Of a stretch of DNA of 14,375 bases, positions 1 to 7,137 are shown piece by piece. Under the pieces are notes generated by a model. That model searched no databases, was not told the DNA's origin, and worked only from the letters and a program-made list of their open reading frames with translations. The DNA comes from JBGPYB01 sp041493035. GTDB taxonomy: Bacteria > Acidobacteriota > Vicinamibacteria > Fen-336. Each line of letters opens with the position of its first letter. Position 1 is the stretch's first letter. Both the position numbers and the translations under genes were made by a program. The stretch spans positions 1 to 14,375 of the forward strand of contig JBGPYB010000119.1 of the NCBI GenBank assembly GCA_041493035.1, read 5' to 3'.

Positions 1-1119
1 GACTCGGGGTGGGGGATCCTGGGTCTTCTTCGCCGCGGCACGGGGCACGAAGCGGCGCGGCTCCTGGCCGCGACGCTCGCACGTCTGCGTCCCGGAGCCC
101 CCACCGTCAGGAACGAATCAAGGCCGGAGGAAGCGGCCGCCACCCCTCCGTCGGAGCGCACGCGCGGGCCGATCTCCGGCCCGGGCGCTCGGGACACCGT
201 CCGCGTCGCGCTCTTCGAAGCACTGCATCCCACTCGAGTCTCGGCCCGCAACGCGGGTGGGTCGCCTGTCGCCACGTCGCGCGGCTACGTCGGTGCCGGA
301 TCGTCAGTCGAGTTGAAGGCCGGTGACCGTCTGGGCGCGTCCCTCTGGGAACTGGCGCTTCCGGAACGCCGGCTGATCCGGCAGATCCAGGGATCCCTCT
401 CCTGCGACGCGCCCTTAGGGAACATGCTCCGCATCATCGCCGCGATGGAGTCGCGGGAGTACGTCAACGGTGTCGTAGCGGCAGAGCTTCCGGGGGGCGC
501 GGGTCCCCTGCGGCGTGAGCTCGCGGCGGCGGCCCTCCGCTTTCTCGCGGCTGGCCCGCGGCATGAGGGGGCCGACGTCTGCGACACGACGCACTGCGCG
601 TGGTTCGTGGGACGCGGCGCGGGACGGCTGCCGGTCTCTCTCGATGACATCGAATGGTCGCGGGGGATGGCCATGGCCGCGGAAGACGGACCCGCGTTCT
701 GGACGGGGCACTGCGGAGGAGCGCCTCTTTCCCCCCACGCGGTCTGGGGGAACGGCGATCGTCGCGTCACCGTCTGTCCCCGCCACGGCAGTGCTTCCTC
801 GCGCCCCTGGAATCGCTTCTGGTCCGAGGCCGAGGTCAGGTCGGCGTTCGGCGCCCCGGCCGACGGCCTTTCGATCGACTGGCCGGACGGTGTGTGGACC
901 CTCGTGGTGCGCGCTGGGGATTCGCCTCGATCGTGGCACTACGACGACGCGCATCGCGCGCTCGCGGCGCGGCTCGGATGGGGCGCCTTGCCGAGCCCGG
1001 CCACCACGGTCTCGAGGGTCTCCGGCGGGTGGCGGGTGGCGGGGGTGGGCCTCGGGCACCGCGTCGGCCTCTGTCTCGACCAGGGGCCCAGTGTGATGAA
1101 TTCCGCCGCGATACGTTAA
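1..1119 (+). CDS. SpoIID/LytB-domain protein, 5' end outside the window
   Basis: The frame is open from the first base to the TAA at 1117-1119, so the gene enters from the left; 372 residues are visible. A strand like the start of a SpoIID domain (DTVRVALF, visible residues 65-72) is followed by YVNGVVAAELPG near 154-165, whose Glu (about 162) aligns with the catalytic Glu of SpoIID lytic transglycosylases. DVCDTTHC follows at about 192-199, and a late GxGLGHRVGLCL motif near 348-357 matches the family's GHGVGMxQ segment. In spore formers SpoIID cuts denuded peptidoglycan; in other bacteria LytB/SpoIID proteins are envelope proteins of less certain role. After the GHxVG motif only about 16 residues remain, fewer than the usual helix and tail, and neither other frame restores them, so the C-terminus looks short. 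The first 60 residues are Pro/Ala/Arg-rich and unrecognised. Family call fairly sure; biological role not. Confidence 0.8.
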   Translation, partial: DSGWGILGLLRRGTGHEAARLLAATLARLRPGAPTVRNESRPEEAAATPPSERTRGPISGPGARDTVRVALFEALHPTRVSARNAGGSPVATSRGYVGAGSSVELKAGDRLGASLWELALPERRLIRQIQGSLSCDAPLGNMLRIIAAMESREYVNGVVAAELPGGAGPLRRELAAAALRFLAAGPRHEGADVCDTTHCAWFVGRGAGRLPVSLDDIEWSRGMAMAAEDGPAFWTGHCGGAPLSPHAVWGNGDRRVTVCPRHGSASSRPWNRFWSEAEVRSAFGAPADGLSIDWPDGVWTLVVRAGDSPRSWHYDDAHRALAARLGWGALPSPATTVSRVSGGWRVAGVGLGHRVGLCLDQGPSVMNSAAIR

Positions 1120-1155
1120 CATCTGTTCAGATACCCATTGACGTTCAGCGGCCAC

Positions 1156-1161
1156 GGGAGG
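1156..1161 (+). promoter_or_regulatory. Shine-Dalgarno deciding a TTG start
   Basis: GGGAGG lies 9 nt before the TTG at 1171. The upstream in-frame TTG at 1138 has no comparable purine tract, so 1171 is preferred as the start of the GGDEF-EAL gene. Confidence 0.6.
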
Positions 1162-1170
1162 CGCAACGGC

Positions 1171-3723
1171 TTGGCGAAGGGGAGCCGGAGACACGAGACC
1201 CTCGAGCAGGACCGCGGCGGGGAGGCTCTGAAGCAGGAGCTCCAGGCCATGGCCGCGGCCATGGACGGGATGGCGATTCTCGACGCCCGCGGAAACTACT
1301 CGTTCCTGAACGAGGCTCACGCCCGCATCTACGGCTACGACTCCGCCGCCGAGCTGATCGGCCGGTCCTGGAAGACCCTCTACGAAGGGGACGAGCTGCG
1401 TCGCTTCGAGGCCGAGATCATGCCGGCTTTCTGGCGCGCCGGACGCTGGCGGGGAGAGGCTCAGGGGCGCCGGAAGAACGGAACGACGTTCCCCCAGGAC
1501 ATCTCCCTCGACGCCATTCAGGGGGGCGGCCTCGTCTGCGTCGTCAGGGACATCAGTGAAAGGAAGCGGTCGGAGAAGCTCCAGTCGGCTCTCTACCGGA
1601 TCGCCGAGACCACGACGTCCGTCCAGGACATGGACGACCTCCTCGCCGCGATACACTCCATCGTCGGCGAGCTGATGTACGCCCGCAATTTCTACATAGC
1701 ACTCTACGACGAGGCTTCCGCCACCCTTCGCTTTCCTTACTTCGTGGACCAGGTGGACACCGCTACACCCGAGGCGCCCGCGGGGCGCGGGCTCACCGAG
1801 TACGTTCTGAGAACGGGCGAGCCGCTCCTCGCGTCCCCCATGGTCTTCGCGGACCTCGTGACCCACGGCCACGTCGAGCTGGTCGGCGAGCCCTCGGTGG
1901 ATTGGCTGGGGGTGCCGCTGAAACGGGGGGACAAGGCCTTTGGCGTGCTCGTCGTCCAGAGCTACACCGAGGACGTGCGCTTCACCGAGACGGAACGCGA
2001 CCTCCTCACCTTCGTGTCGCGCCACGTGGCCACGGCCCTCGATCGCAAGACGGCGGCCGACGCGCTCCGCGAGAGCGAAGAGCGCTTCCGCACCCTCGCC
2101 GACACGGCGCCCTGTGCCATCTTCATCTATCAGGGCTCGGTCTTCCGCTACGCCAACGAGACCACGGCGTCCATCAGCGGCTACTCACGAGCCGAGCTTG
2201 CCGGGATGGAATTCTGGGAGATGGTGCATCCGGACCTCCGTGAAGCGGCCCGCGAGCGAGCGCTGGCGCGGCAAAAAGGCGCCGCCGTCCCCTCGCGCTA
2301 CGAGATCAAGATCCTCAAGAAGGACGGCGAAGTCCGCTGGCTGGACTATTCGGCGGGGCTCATCGAGTTCGACGGGAAGCCGGCCGTTCTCGGCACGGCC
2401 TTCGACGTCACCGAGCGAAAGCGCGCCGAGGAGCAGATCCGGAGCCTCGCGTACCACGACACGCTCACGGGACTGCCGAACCGCCTGCTCTTCGCCGACC
2501 GCCTCGCGATGGCCGTGGCGCAGGCCCACCGGCAGGCGCAGAAGCTCGGGGTTCTCTTCTTGGACCTCGACCGCTTCAAGGTCATCAACGATTCGCTGGG
2601 TCACACGCTCGGCGACCGCCTCCTGCAGGCCGTGGCCGAGCGGATCGAGGGATCGGTCCGGGAGGGAGACACGGTGGCGCGCCTGGGCGGCGACGAGTTC
2701 ACGCTGCTCCTGCCGGGTATCGCGCAGGCGGAGGACGCCGCCAAGGTCGCCGAGAAGATCCTCGAATCCCTGAAGCAGCCGCTTCCCGTCGACGGGCGGG
2801 AGCTCTTCGTGACCGGAAGCGTCGGCATCAGCGTCTATCCCGACGACGGGACCGACCCCGAGACCCTGGTGAAGAACGCCGACGCCGCGATGTACCGCGC
2901 GAAAGACCAGGGGCGCGACACGTATCAGCTCTATACGGCCGCCATGAACGCCAGCGCCGTGGAGCGCCTGGCCCTCGAGAACAGCCTCCGCAAGGCGCTG
3001 GGGCAGAACGAGCTGGTCCTCTATTACCAGCCCCTCATCGATCTTCCGACGGGCAGGACCTACGGAGTCGAGGCGCTCCTGCGTTGGAATCGTCCCGGCA
3101 AGGGGCTCGTCCTGCCCGACGACTTCATTCCGCTCGCCGAGGTCACCGGCCTCATCCTTCCCATCGGCCTCTGGGTCTGGCGCACCGCCTGCGAGCAGGT
3201 GAGGCGCTGGCAGCAGTCGGGGCGCCCCGACCTTCGCCTCGCCGTCAATCTCTCCGCGCGACAGTTCCAGCAGCCCGATGTGGCGGCGCAGGTGACCCGG
3301 GCCCTTCAGGAGACGGGCTTCTCGCCCGACCGCCTGGACCTGGAGATTACCGAGAGCTACGCCATGCAAAACGCCGATGCGGCGATCCAGACCCTTCGGG
3401 AATTGAAGAGCGTGGGTGTCGGGCTCTCCATCGACGACTTCGGCGTCGGACACTCTTCTCTCAGCTACTTGAAGCGGCTGCCCATCGACACGCTGAAAGT
3501 GGACCGCTCCTTCATCCGCGACGTCACCAACGACGCCGACGCAGCCGCGATCGTGACCGCGGTGATCGCCATGGCGCGCACGCTGAAACTCCAAGTGATT
3601 GCCGAGGGCGTCGAGACCGAGGAGCAACGCGCCTTCCTCGCGGCACAGGGCTGCGACCGCGCCCAGGGTTGGCTTTTCAGCCGCGCGATGCCCGCGGAGG
3701 AGTGCAAGAAGCACCTTCGTTGA
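1171..3723 (+). CDS. PAS-GAF-PAS-GGDEF-EAL cyclic-di-GMP synthase/phosphodiesterase
   Basis: An 850-residue multidomain regulator. Order: PAS (about 20-135, ending DISERKR), GAF (about 138-293), PAS/PAC (about 300-420, ending DVTERKR), GGDEF (about 424-590), EAL (about 603-850). The diguanylate cyclase half has FLDLDRFK (463-470) and an intact GGDEF (506-510), with an RxxD inhibitory site (REGD, 497-500) five residues before it. The phosphodiesterase half has EALLRW (Glu634), NLSARQF, LEITES (Glu725), DDFG (755-758), Lys776 and AEGVET (Glu812), so both enzymes look competent. QGWLFS replaces the more usual QGYLFS. I see no membrane segment or signal peptide, so it is probably cytosolic and senses through its PAS and GAF domains; the ligands cannot be read from sequence. 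TTG 1171 is chosen because of GGGAGG 9 nt upstream; a longer form from TTG 1138 is possible. It follows the SpoIID gene by 51 nt. Confidence 0.95.
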   Translation: MAKGSRRHETLEQDRGGEALKQELQAMAAAMDGMAILDARGNYSFLNEAHARIYGYDSAAELIGRSWKTLYEGDELRRFEAEIMPAFWRAGRWRGEAQGRRKNGTTFPQDISLDAIQGGGLVCVVRDISERKRSEKLQSALYRIAETTTSVQDMDDLLAAIHSIVGELMYARNFYIALYDEASATLRFPYFVDQVDTATPEAPAGRGLTEYVLRTGEPLLASPMVFADLVTHGHVELVGEPSVDWLGVPLKRGDKAFGVLVVQSYTEDVRFTETERDLLTFVSRHVATALDRKTAADALRESEERFRTLADTAPCAIFIYQGSVFRYANETTASISGYSRAELAGMEFWEMVHPDLREAARERALARQKGAAVPSRYEIKILKKDGEVRWLDYSAGLIEFDGKPAVLGTAFDVTERKRAEEQIRSLAYHDTLTGLPNRLLFADRLAMAVAQAHRQAQKLGVLFLDLDRFKVINDSLGHTLGDRLLQAVAERIEGSVREGDTVARLGGDEFTLLLPGIAQAEDAAKVAEKILESLKQPLPVDGRELFVTGSVGISVYPDDGTDPETLVKNADAAMYRAKDQGRDTYQLYTAAMNASAVERLALENSLRKALGQNELVLYYQPLIDLPTGRTYGVEALLRWNRPGKGLVLPDDFIPLAEVTGLILPIGLWVWRTACEQVRRWQQSGRPDLRLAVNLSARQFQQPDVAAQVTRALQETGFSPDRLDLEITESYAMQNADAAIQTLRELKSVGVGLSIDDFGVGHSSLSYLKRLPIDTLKVDRSFIRDVTNDADAAAIVTAVIAMARTLKLQVIAEGVETEEQRAFLAAQGCDRAQGWLFSRAMPAEECKKHLR

Positions 3724-3760
3724 CCCTGCGCCGCCCCGCGGCTATTCTGGCCGTTCGGAC

Positions 3761-4717
3761 ATGAAACGGACTGCGTTGGCGACCGCTGCGGCGGCAAAGG
3801 GCGCTGCCGAGAGCGTCCTCGATCTCGTGGGCGACACGCCGCTCCTGAGCCTCGGGACGTTCAGTCCCGAGGACGGCGCCGACATCTATGCCAAGCTCGA
3901 GTTCCTGAATCCGGGCGGGAGTGTCAAGGACCGTGCGGCCCTCGGGATGATCGAGGCGGCCGAGGCGGCGGGACGACTCAAGCCAGGCGCCACGATCATC
4001 GAGGCCACCGGTGGCAACACCGGCATCGGCCTCGCCCTCGTCGGCGTCAGCCGCGGATATCGCGTGATCCTGGTCGTTCCCGAGAAGTTCGTGGGGCCGA
4101 AGACCGTCGTGATGGGGGTTCTCGGCGCCGAGGTGATCCTGACACCGGCCGAAAAGGGAATAACCGAGGCGATCGCTCAGGCCAAGGCCCTCGCCGAGAC
4201 GGTCCCCGGCGCGTTCGTGCCCCAACAATTCGACAACCCTGCGAACCCGGACGTGCACGAGAGAACCACGGCCGCGGAGATCCACGAGCAGCTCGGGCGC
4301 CTCCCCGACGCCGTGGTGCTCGGGGCCGGCACCGGCGGGACGTTCACCGGCGTCGCCCGGTACTTCAAAGAGCGGAATCCCCGGGTACGGGCGATCCTCG
4401 CGGAGCCGGAGGGATCGATCTGGGGGGGTGGCCCCGCGGGCCCTCACAGGGTGGAAGGGATCGGCAGCTCGTTCTGGCCCGGCGCGCTCGACCGTTCGCT
4501 GATCGACGAGATCGTGACCGTGGATGACGACACGTCCTTCGCGGCCGTCAAGGAGCTGGCTCGTCAAGAAGGTCTGCTGGTGGGAGGCTCGTCGGGGACG
4601 GCGGCCCACGCGGCTCGCGAGGTAGCCCGCCGCATGGAGCCAGGCGCCGTCGTGGTGACGGTCTTCCCCGACGGCTTCGAGCGCTATCTCGGCAAGGGAG
4701 TCTTCGAAAACCTGTAG
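3761..4717 (+). CDS. Cysteine synthase / cystathionine beta-synthase family PLP enzyme
   Basis: A 318-residue fold-type II PLP enzyme. NPGGSVKDR (51-58) carries the PLP lysine, Lys56. The substrate loop is TGGNTGIG (83-90), GAGTGGTFTG (188-197) is the phosphate-binding loop and GSSGT (277-280 region) lies near the C-terminus. The family usually has TSGNTG, so the Ser-to-Gly change at residue 84 is notable. The enzyme would make cysteine from an activated serine plus sulfide, or cystathionine from serine plus homocysteine. The next gene, 11 nt on, is a cystathionine gamma-lyase/synthase, which favours the beta-synthase role, but OAS or phosphoserine sulfhydrylase cannot be excluded. There is no C-terminal CBS-pair regulatory domain. 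ATG 3761 is chosen because the family's N-terminal helix begins soon after; the frame is open further upstream but lies over the EAL gene. No strong Shine-Dalgarno is visible. Confidence 0.9.
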   Translation: MKRTALATAAAAKGAAESVLDLVGDTPLLSLGTFSPEDGADIYAKLEFLNPGGSVKDRAALGMIEAAEAAGRLKPGATIIEATGGNTGIGLALVGVSRGYRVILVVPEKFVGPKTVVMGVLGAEVILTPAEKGITEAIAQAKALAETVPGAFVPQQFDNPANPDVHERTTAAEIHEQLGRLPDAVVLGAGTGGTFTGVARYFKERNPRVRAILAEPEGSIWGGGPAGPHRVEGIGSSFWPGALDRSLIDEIVTVDDDTSFAAVKELARQEGLLVGGSSGTAAHAAREVARRMEPGAVVVTVFPDGFERYLGKGVFENL

Positions 4718-4719
4718 TC

Positions 4720-4723
4720 GAGG
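4720..4723 (+). promoter_or_regulatory. Shine-Dalgarno for the gamma-lyase/synthase gene
   Basis: GAGG, 5 nt before ATG 4729, sits just after the previous stop. It makes ATG 4729 a better start than the in-frame GTG at 4723, which overlaps the GAGG. Confidence 0.55.
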
Positions 4724-4728
4724 TGATC

Positions 4729-5865
4729 ATGGGTTTTGCGACCGATTGCATTCACGCCGGCCAGGAGCCCGACCCGTCGACGGGCGCCATCATCACGCCA
4801 ATCTTCCAGACGTCCACCTACGTCCAGGAGGGGATCGGGAAGCACAAGGGCTACGAGTACGCCCGGACCCAGAACCCGACGCGGAGGGCCCTCGAAAAGA
4901 ACCTGGCGGCTCTCGAAGGAGGCGCCGACGCCTACTGCTTCGCCTCAGGCATGGCCGCCACCCAGGCCGTGCTCTCCCTCGTGAAGACGGGGCAGCGGGT
5001 GGCCGTATCCGACAACGTCTACGGCGGCACGCACCGTCTGTTCACGAAACTCCTCTCGCGCTACGACATCGGATTCACGTTCCTCGACGCCAGCGACGCC
5101 GCGGAGTTCGACCGGAACGCCGGCGACTTCGCGTTGCTCTGGATGGAAACACCAACGAACCCGCTGATGAAGGTCTGCGACATCGCCGCTCTCGCCGCCG
5201 TGGCCCGTCGCCGCGGGGCCGTCCTCGTCGTGGACAACACCTTCATGAGCCCGTTCTTCCAACGCCCCCTCGCACTCGGGGCCGACATCGTCGTCCACTC
5301 GACGACGAAGTTCCTGAACGGCCACTCCGACAGTGTCGGTGGCGTCGCTGTCGTTCGCCAGGAGTCCCACGCGGAATGGCTACGCTACGTCCAGAACGCC
5401 GCGGGAGCGATCCTCTCTCCCTTCGATTCCTGGCTCGTGCTCCGCGGCACCAAGACCCTGGCGCTGCGCATGCCGCGTCACGAGGAGAACGGTCGCAGCG
5501 TGGCGCAATTTCTTCGGCAGCAGGCGAAGGTGCGCCGGGTCTACTGGCCGGGCTTCACCGACCACCCGGGCCACGAGATCCACAAGCGCCAGGCGACTGG
5601 CTTCGGGTCGATGATCTCGTTCGATCTCGGCAGCCGGGAGGCGGCCGATCGGTTGCTCCGGACGGTCCGGCTCTGCTCCCTCGGGGAGAGCCTCGGGGGA
5701 ATCGAGACCCTCATCTCCCACCCGGCCACCATGACCCACGCCGGGTATACGCAGGCCGAACGCGACGCCCTCGGCATCGGCGACGGCCTCGTCCGGATCA
5801 GCGTGGGCTGTGAGGATGCCGAGGATCTCCTCAGCGACCTTCGGACCGCGCTCGACGCCGTCTAG
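4729..5865 (+). CDS. Cystathionine gamma-lyase/gamma-synthase family PLP enzyme
   Basis: A 378-residue enzyme of the Cys/Met metabolism PLP family, full length for the group. YEYARTQNPT (42-51) holds the Tyr and Arg that contact the cofactor phosphate of the neighbouring subunit, ASGMAA (72-77) is the PLP loop, VVDNTF (167-172) holds the PLP aspartate, and HSTTKFLNGHSD (190-201) carries the Schiff-base lysine, Lys194. SLGGIETLISHPATMTH near the C-terminus is typical. Cystathionine gamma-lyase gives cysteine, 2-oxobutyrate and ammonia; gamma-synthase makes cystathionine for methionine synthesis. The sequence alone does not separate them, but pairing with the beta-synthase-like gene 11 nt upstream suggests reverse transsulfuration, homocysteine to cysteine. 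Its TAG stop lies in a CTAG tetramer that also contains the stop of the converging cutA gene. Confidence 0.92.
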   Translation: MGFATDCIHAGQEPDPSTGAIITPIFQTSTYVQEGIGKHKGYEYARTQNPTRRALEKNLAALEGGADAYCFASGMAATQAVLSLVKTGQRVAVSDNVYGGTHRLFTKLLSRYDIGFTFLDASDAAEFDRNAGDFALLWMETPTNPLMKVCDIAALAAVARRRGAVLVVDNTFMSPFFQRPLALGADIVVHSTTKFLNGHSDSVGGVAVVRQESHAEWLRYVQNAAGAILSPFDSWLVLRGTKTLALRMPRHEENGRSVAQFLRQQAKVRRVYWPGFTDHPGHEIHKRQATGFGSMISFDLGSREAADRLLRTVRLCSLGESLGGIETLISHPATMTHAGYTQAERDALGIGDGLVRISVGCEDAEDLLSDLRTALDAV

Positions 5866-6179
5866 TCGGCCACCGACTCGTCGATCCACTCCAGGTAAGG
5901 GACGTGGCCGGCCTCGATGGGAAGAGCGATCACTTCGGGGACTTCGCTGGTGTGCATGGACACGATGGCTTCCTTGAGCGCCTCGAAGCGCTCGCGTCGG
6001 GTCTTGATGACGAGGAGGATCTCCTCGTTCTTCTCGATCTCGCCCCTCCAGCGGTAGGTTGAGGTCACGGCCGGAAGAACGTTGACACAAGCCGCCAGCC
6101 GGCGCTCCACCAGTTCCCGCGCGATCCAGTCGGCGTCCTCGGGCTTCCCCACCGTACAGAGGACGACGAGGCGGCTCAT
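5862..6179 (-). CDS. cutA: CutA1-like divalent-ion tolerance protein
   Basis: A 105-residue protein, the usual CutA length. It has the family core LAACVNVLPAVTSTYRW (about 28-44), GEIEKNEEILLVIKT (46-60) and EVPEVIALPI (79-88), ending in YLEWI. The common HPYEVPE segment reads HTSEVPE here. CutA proteins are small ferredoxin-like trimers named for copper tolerance in E. coli; the biochemical role is still unclear. The start is ATG at 6179 because it overlaps the upstream EVE gene's TGA as ATGA, a typical translational coupling, and because the family begins right there; ten further codons upstream are in frame but lie inside the EVE gene. The stop shares a palindromic CTAG with the convergent gamma-lyase gene, leaving no room for an intergenic terminator. 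Confidence 0.92.
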   Translation of the reverse strand: MSRLVVLCTVGKPEDADWIARELVERRLAACVNVLPAVTSTYRWRGEIEKNEEILLVIKTRRERFEALKEAIVSMHTSEVPEVIALPIEAGHVPYLEWIDESVAD

Positions 6180-6577
6180 CGGCCACCCTGCTCTTCGATG
6201 GCGTCCCACTGGGGCGCCGTCAACGGGACAACCGACAGACGTCCTTGGCGCACCAGCGGGCTCAGGGCGAAGAGTGGCATCGCCTTGAGCGTCGCGAGGG
6301 AGACCTCCTTGGCAAGTCGGCGCACCGGCTTCAGATCGACCACCACGAGCTTTCCCTCCTTCGCCTTCGGATCGGGATAGGCGGCGCGGGCCACCTCTGC
6401 CACGCCGATGGCGGCCTTCACATCCCCCGTGTGGTAGATGAAGACACGGTCGCCTGCCTTCATGCTCCGCAGGTTCTTGAGAGCGACCGGGTTCGTGACG
6501 CCGTCCCAGACGGCGCGTCCGGCCCTTTCGAGGTCGTCATATCCGTAGTCCGACGGCTCCGTCTTCAGCAGCCACAT
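6176..6577 (-). CDS. EVE-domain protein
   Basis: A 133-residue single-domain protein, typical for a bacterial EVE (PUA-like) protein. It starts MWLLKTEPSDYGYDDL and continues with VWDGVTNPVALKNLRSMK (23-40) and GDRVFIYHTGD (42-52), all signature EVE segments. EVE domains fold like PUA and YTH domains and are thought to bind modified bases in DNA or RNA; no partner restriction or modification gene is nearby, so a specific role cannot be assigned. The start is ATG 6577 with GGAGGTG 5 nt upstream, not the upstream in-frame ATG at 6652. It is the first gene of a two-gene operon, its TGA overlapping the cutA start. A TATCAT element at 6610-6605 lies about 28 nt before the start and may be its -10. 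Confidence 0.92.
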   Translation of the reverse strand: MWLLKTEPSDYGYDDLERAGRAVWDGVTNPVALKNLRSMKAGDRVFIYHTGDVKAAIGVAEVARAAYPDPKAKEGKLVVVDLKPVRRLAKEVSLATLKAMPLFALSPLVRQGRLSVVPLTAPQWDAIEEQGGR

Positions 6578-6582
6578 TGGAG

Positions 6583-6589
6583 CACCTCC
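6583..6589 (-). promoter_or_regulatory. Shine-Dalgarno of the EVE gene
   Basis: On the minus strand this reads GGAGGTG, 5 nt before ATG 6577. It decides the start against the longer frame beginning at 6652. Confidence 0.8.
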
Positions 6590-6604
6590 GCTCCTGACGC
6601 CGCG

Positions 6605-6610
6605 ATGATA
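6605..6610 (-). promoter_or_regulatory. Possible -10 element of the EVE-cutA operon
   Basis: TATCAT on the minus strand matches TATAAT at five of six positions and would start transcription about 20 nt before the EVE start codon. No good -35 is seen at the right distance. A short C5/G5 hairpin (6613-6617 with 6625-6629) sits in the spacer. Confidence 0.35.
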
Positions 6611-6642
6611 CACCCCCGCCGAGAGGGGGGTTCGGAAAAAGG

Positions 6643-6671
6643 TTGACACCATCGCCTCCGGTCCGTATTCT
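6643..6671 (+). promoter_or_regulatory. Strong sigma70-type promoter for the gene at 6712
   Basis: A perfect -35 TTGACA (6643-6648), a 17-nt spacer, then TATTCT (6666-6671), four of six matches including TA...T. Predicted start is near 6678, about 34 nt before the ATG. The -10 overlaps the left arm of an inverted repeat, which suggests control by a repressor. Confidence 0.7.
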
Positions 6672-6701
6672 TACAGTGTTTTTTTCAATTGCACTGTAAG
6701 A
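6669..6701. repeat. Inverted repeat over a -10 and transcription start, operator-like
   Basis: Two perfect 10-bp arms, TCTTACAGTG (6669-6678) and CACTGTAAGA (6692-6701), flank a 13-nt T-rich centre with seven consecutive T and a CAATTG palindrome. The left arm covers part of the promoter's -10 and the expected start site. The arms are about two helical turns apart, fitting a dimeric regulator. A transcript starting near 6678 would carry only the right arm, so a DNA operator is more likely than an RNA hairpin. It could also be an end of a small mobile element, but no matching copy was seen elsewhere in the window. Confidence 0.6.
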
Positions 6702-6711
6702 CACGAAAGCC

Positions 6712-7137
6712 ATGGCCATGATCCGCGACGCCGAAGGGCTTCGGAAGCGCGTGAGAGTTCGACTCACCGAGCAGCGGGCCCTCGTCAGGTCCCTGCTGCG
6801 ACAGCGCGAGTTGCTCCAGGGTTCGGTGTTCGCGCGGTACGGCGAATGCGGGAAGGAAGGGTGCGCGTGCCGGCAGGGGCGCAAGCACGGTCCCTACTAC
6901 GTCTTCTCGATGAGAAGCGGCGGCAAGGGCTCCTTTGCCTATCTCGACGGGGCCCGGCTCGACGAGGCACGGACTCTGGTCGGGCGGTATCGCGAGTTCC
7001 GTCGCGGCCTCCGCCGCCTCAAGAAGCTGAACTTGGAGCTCGTCGACCTCCTCCGCCGCTATCAGGAGACGATGACGCGAAAGGGCGGCCGGCGGCTCAA
7101 GGTCGAGGTCGCACGAACACAGAAAACAGCGTTGTGA
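6712..7137 (+). CDS. Small CGxxxCxC / HGPYY protein (resembles DUF6788)
   Basis: A 141-residue, strongly basic protein. The N-terminal 40 residues look like a charged helix (many Arg, Leu, Glu). Then comes GSVFARYGECGKEGCAC with Cys46, Cys51 and Cys53, and RKHGPYYVFSMR (57-68). The C-terminal half is a Leu/Arg-rich helix (90-120). The spacing CGxxxCxC...HGPYY resembles the DUF6788 family, as I remember it, a family of unknown function often seen near mobile genes; three Cys and one His could bind a metal. No transposase is visible here. ATG 6712 is used; ATG 6718 is a possible alternative, since GAAAG at 6705-6709 is 8 nt from it but only 2 nt from 6712. The gene has its own strong promoter with an overlapping inverted repeat. 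The function is unknown. Confidence 0.7.
   Translation: MAMIRDAEGLRKRVRVRLTEQRALVRSLLRQRELLQGSVFARYGECGKEGCACRQGRKHGPYYVFSMRSGGKGSFAYLDGARLDEARTLVGRYREFRRGLRRLKKLNLELVDLLRRYQETMTRKGGRRLKVEVARTQKTAL

Noticed and set aside
1116..1143. TTAACA or TTGACG as a -35 for the GGDEF-EAL gene.
   Set aside because: No acceptable -10 is found 16-19 nt downstream of either; the gene may be transcribed with the SpoIID gene.
415..2025. A 536-codon open frame on the minus strand.
   Set aside because: It spans two well-supported genes in antisense, is rich in Arg/Gly/Pro without any domain, and is the expected effect of high GC at third codon positions.
2185..3714. A 509-codon open frame on the minus strand.
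   Set aside because: It lies wholly opposite the GGDEF-EAL domains and shows no recognisable motif.
3599..3760. An upstream in-frame extension of the cysteine-synthase-like gene.
   Set aside because: It is the other frame of the EAL gene's 3' end, and the family's N-terminus begins after ATG 3761.
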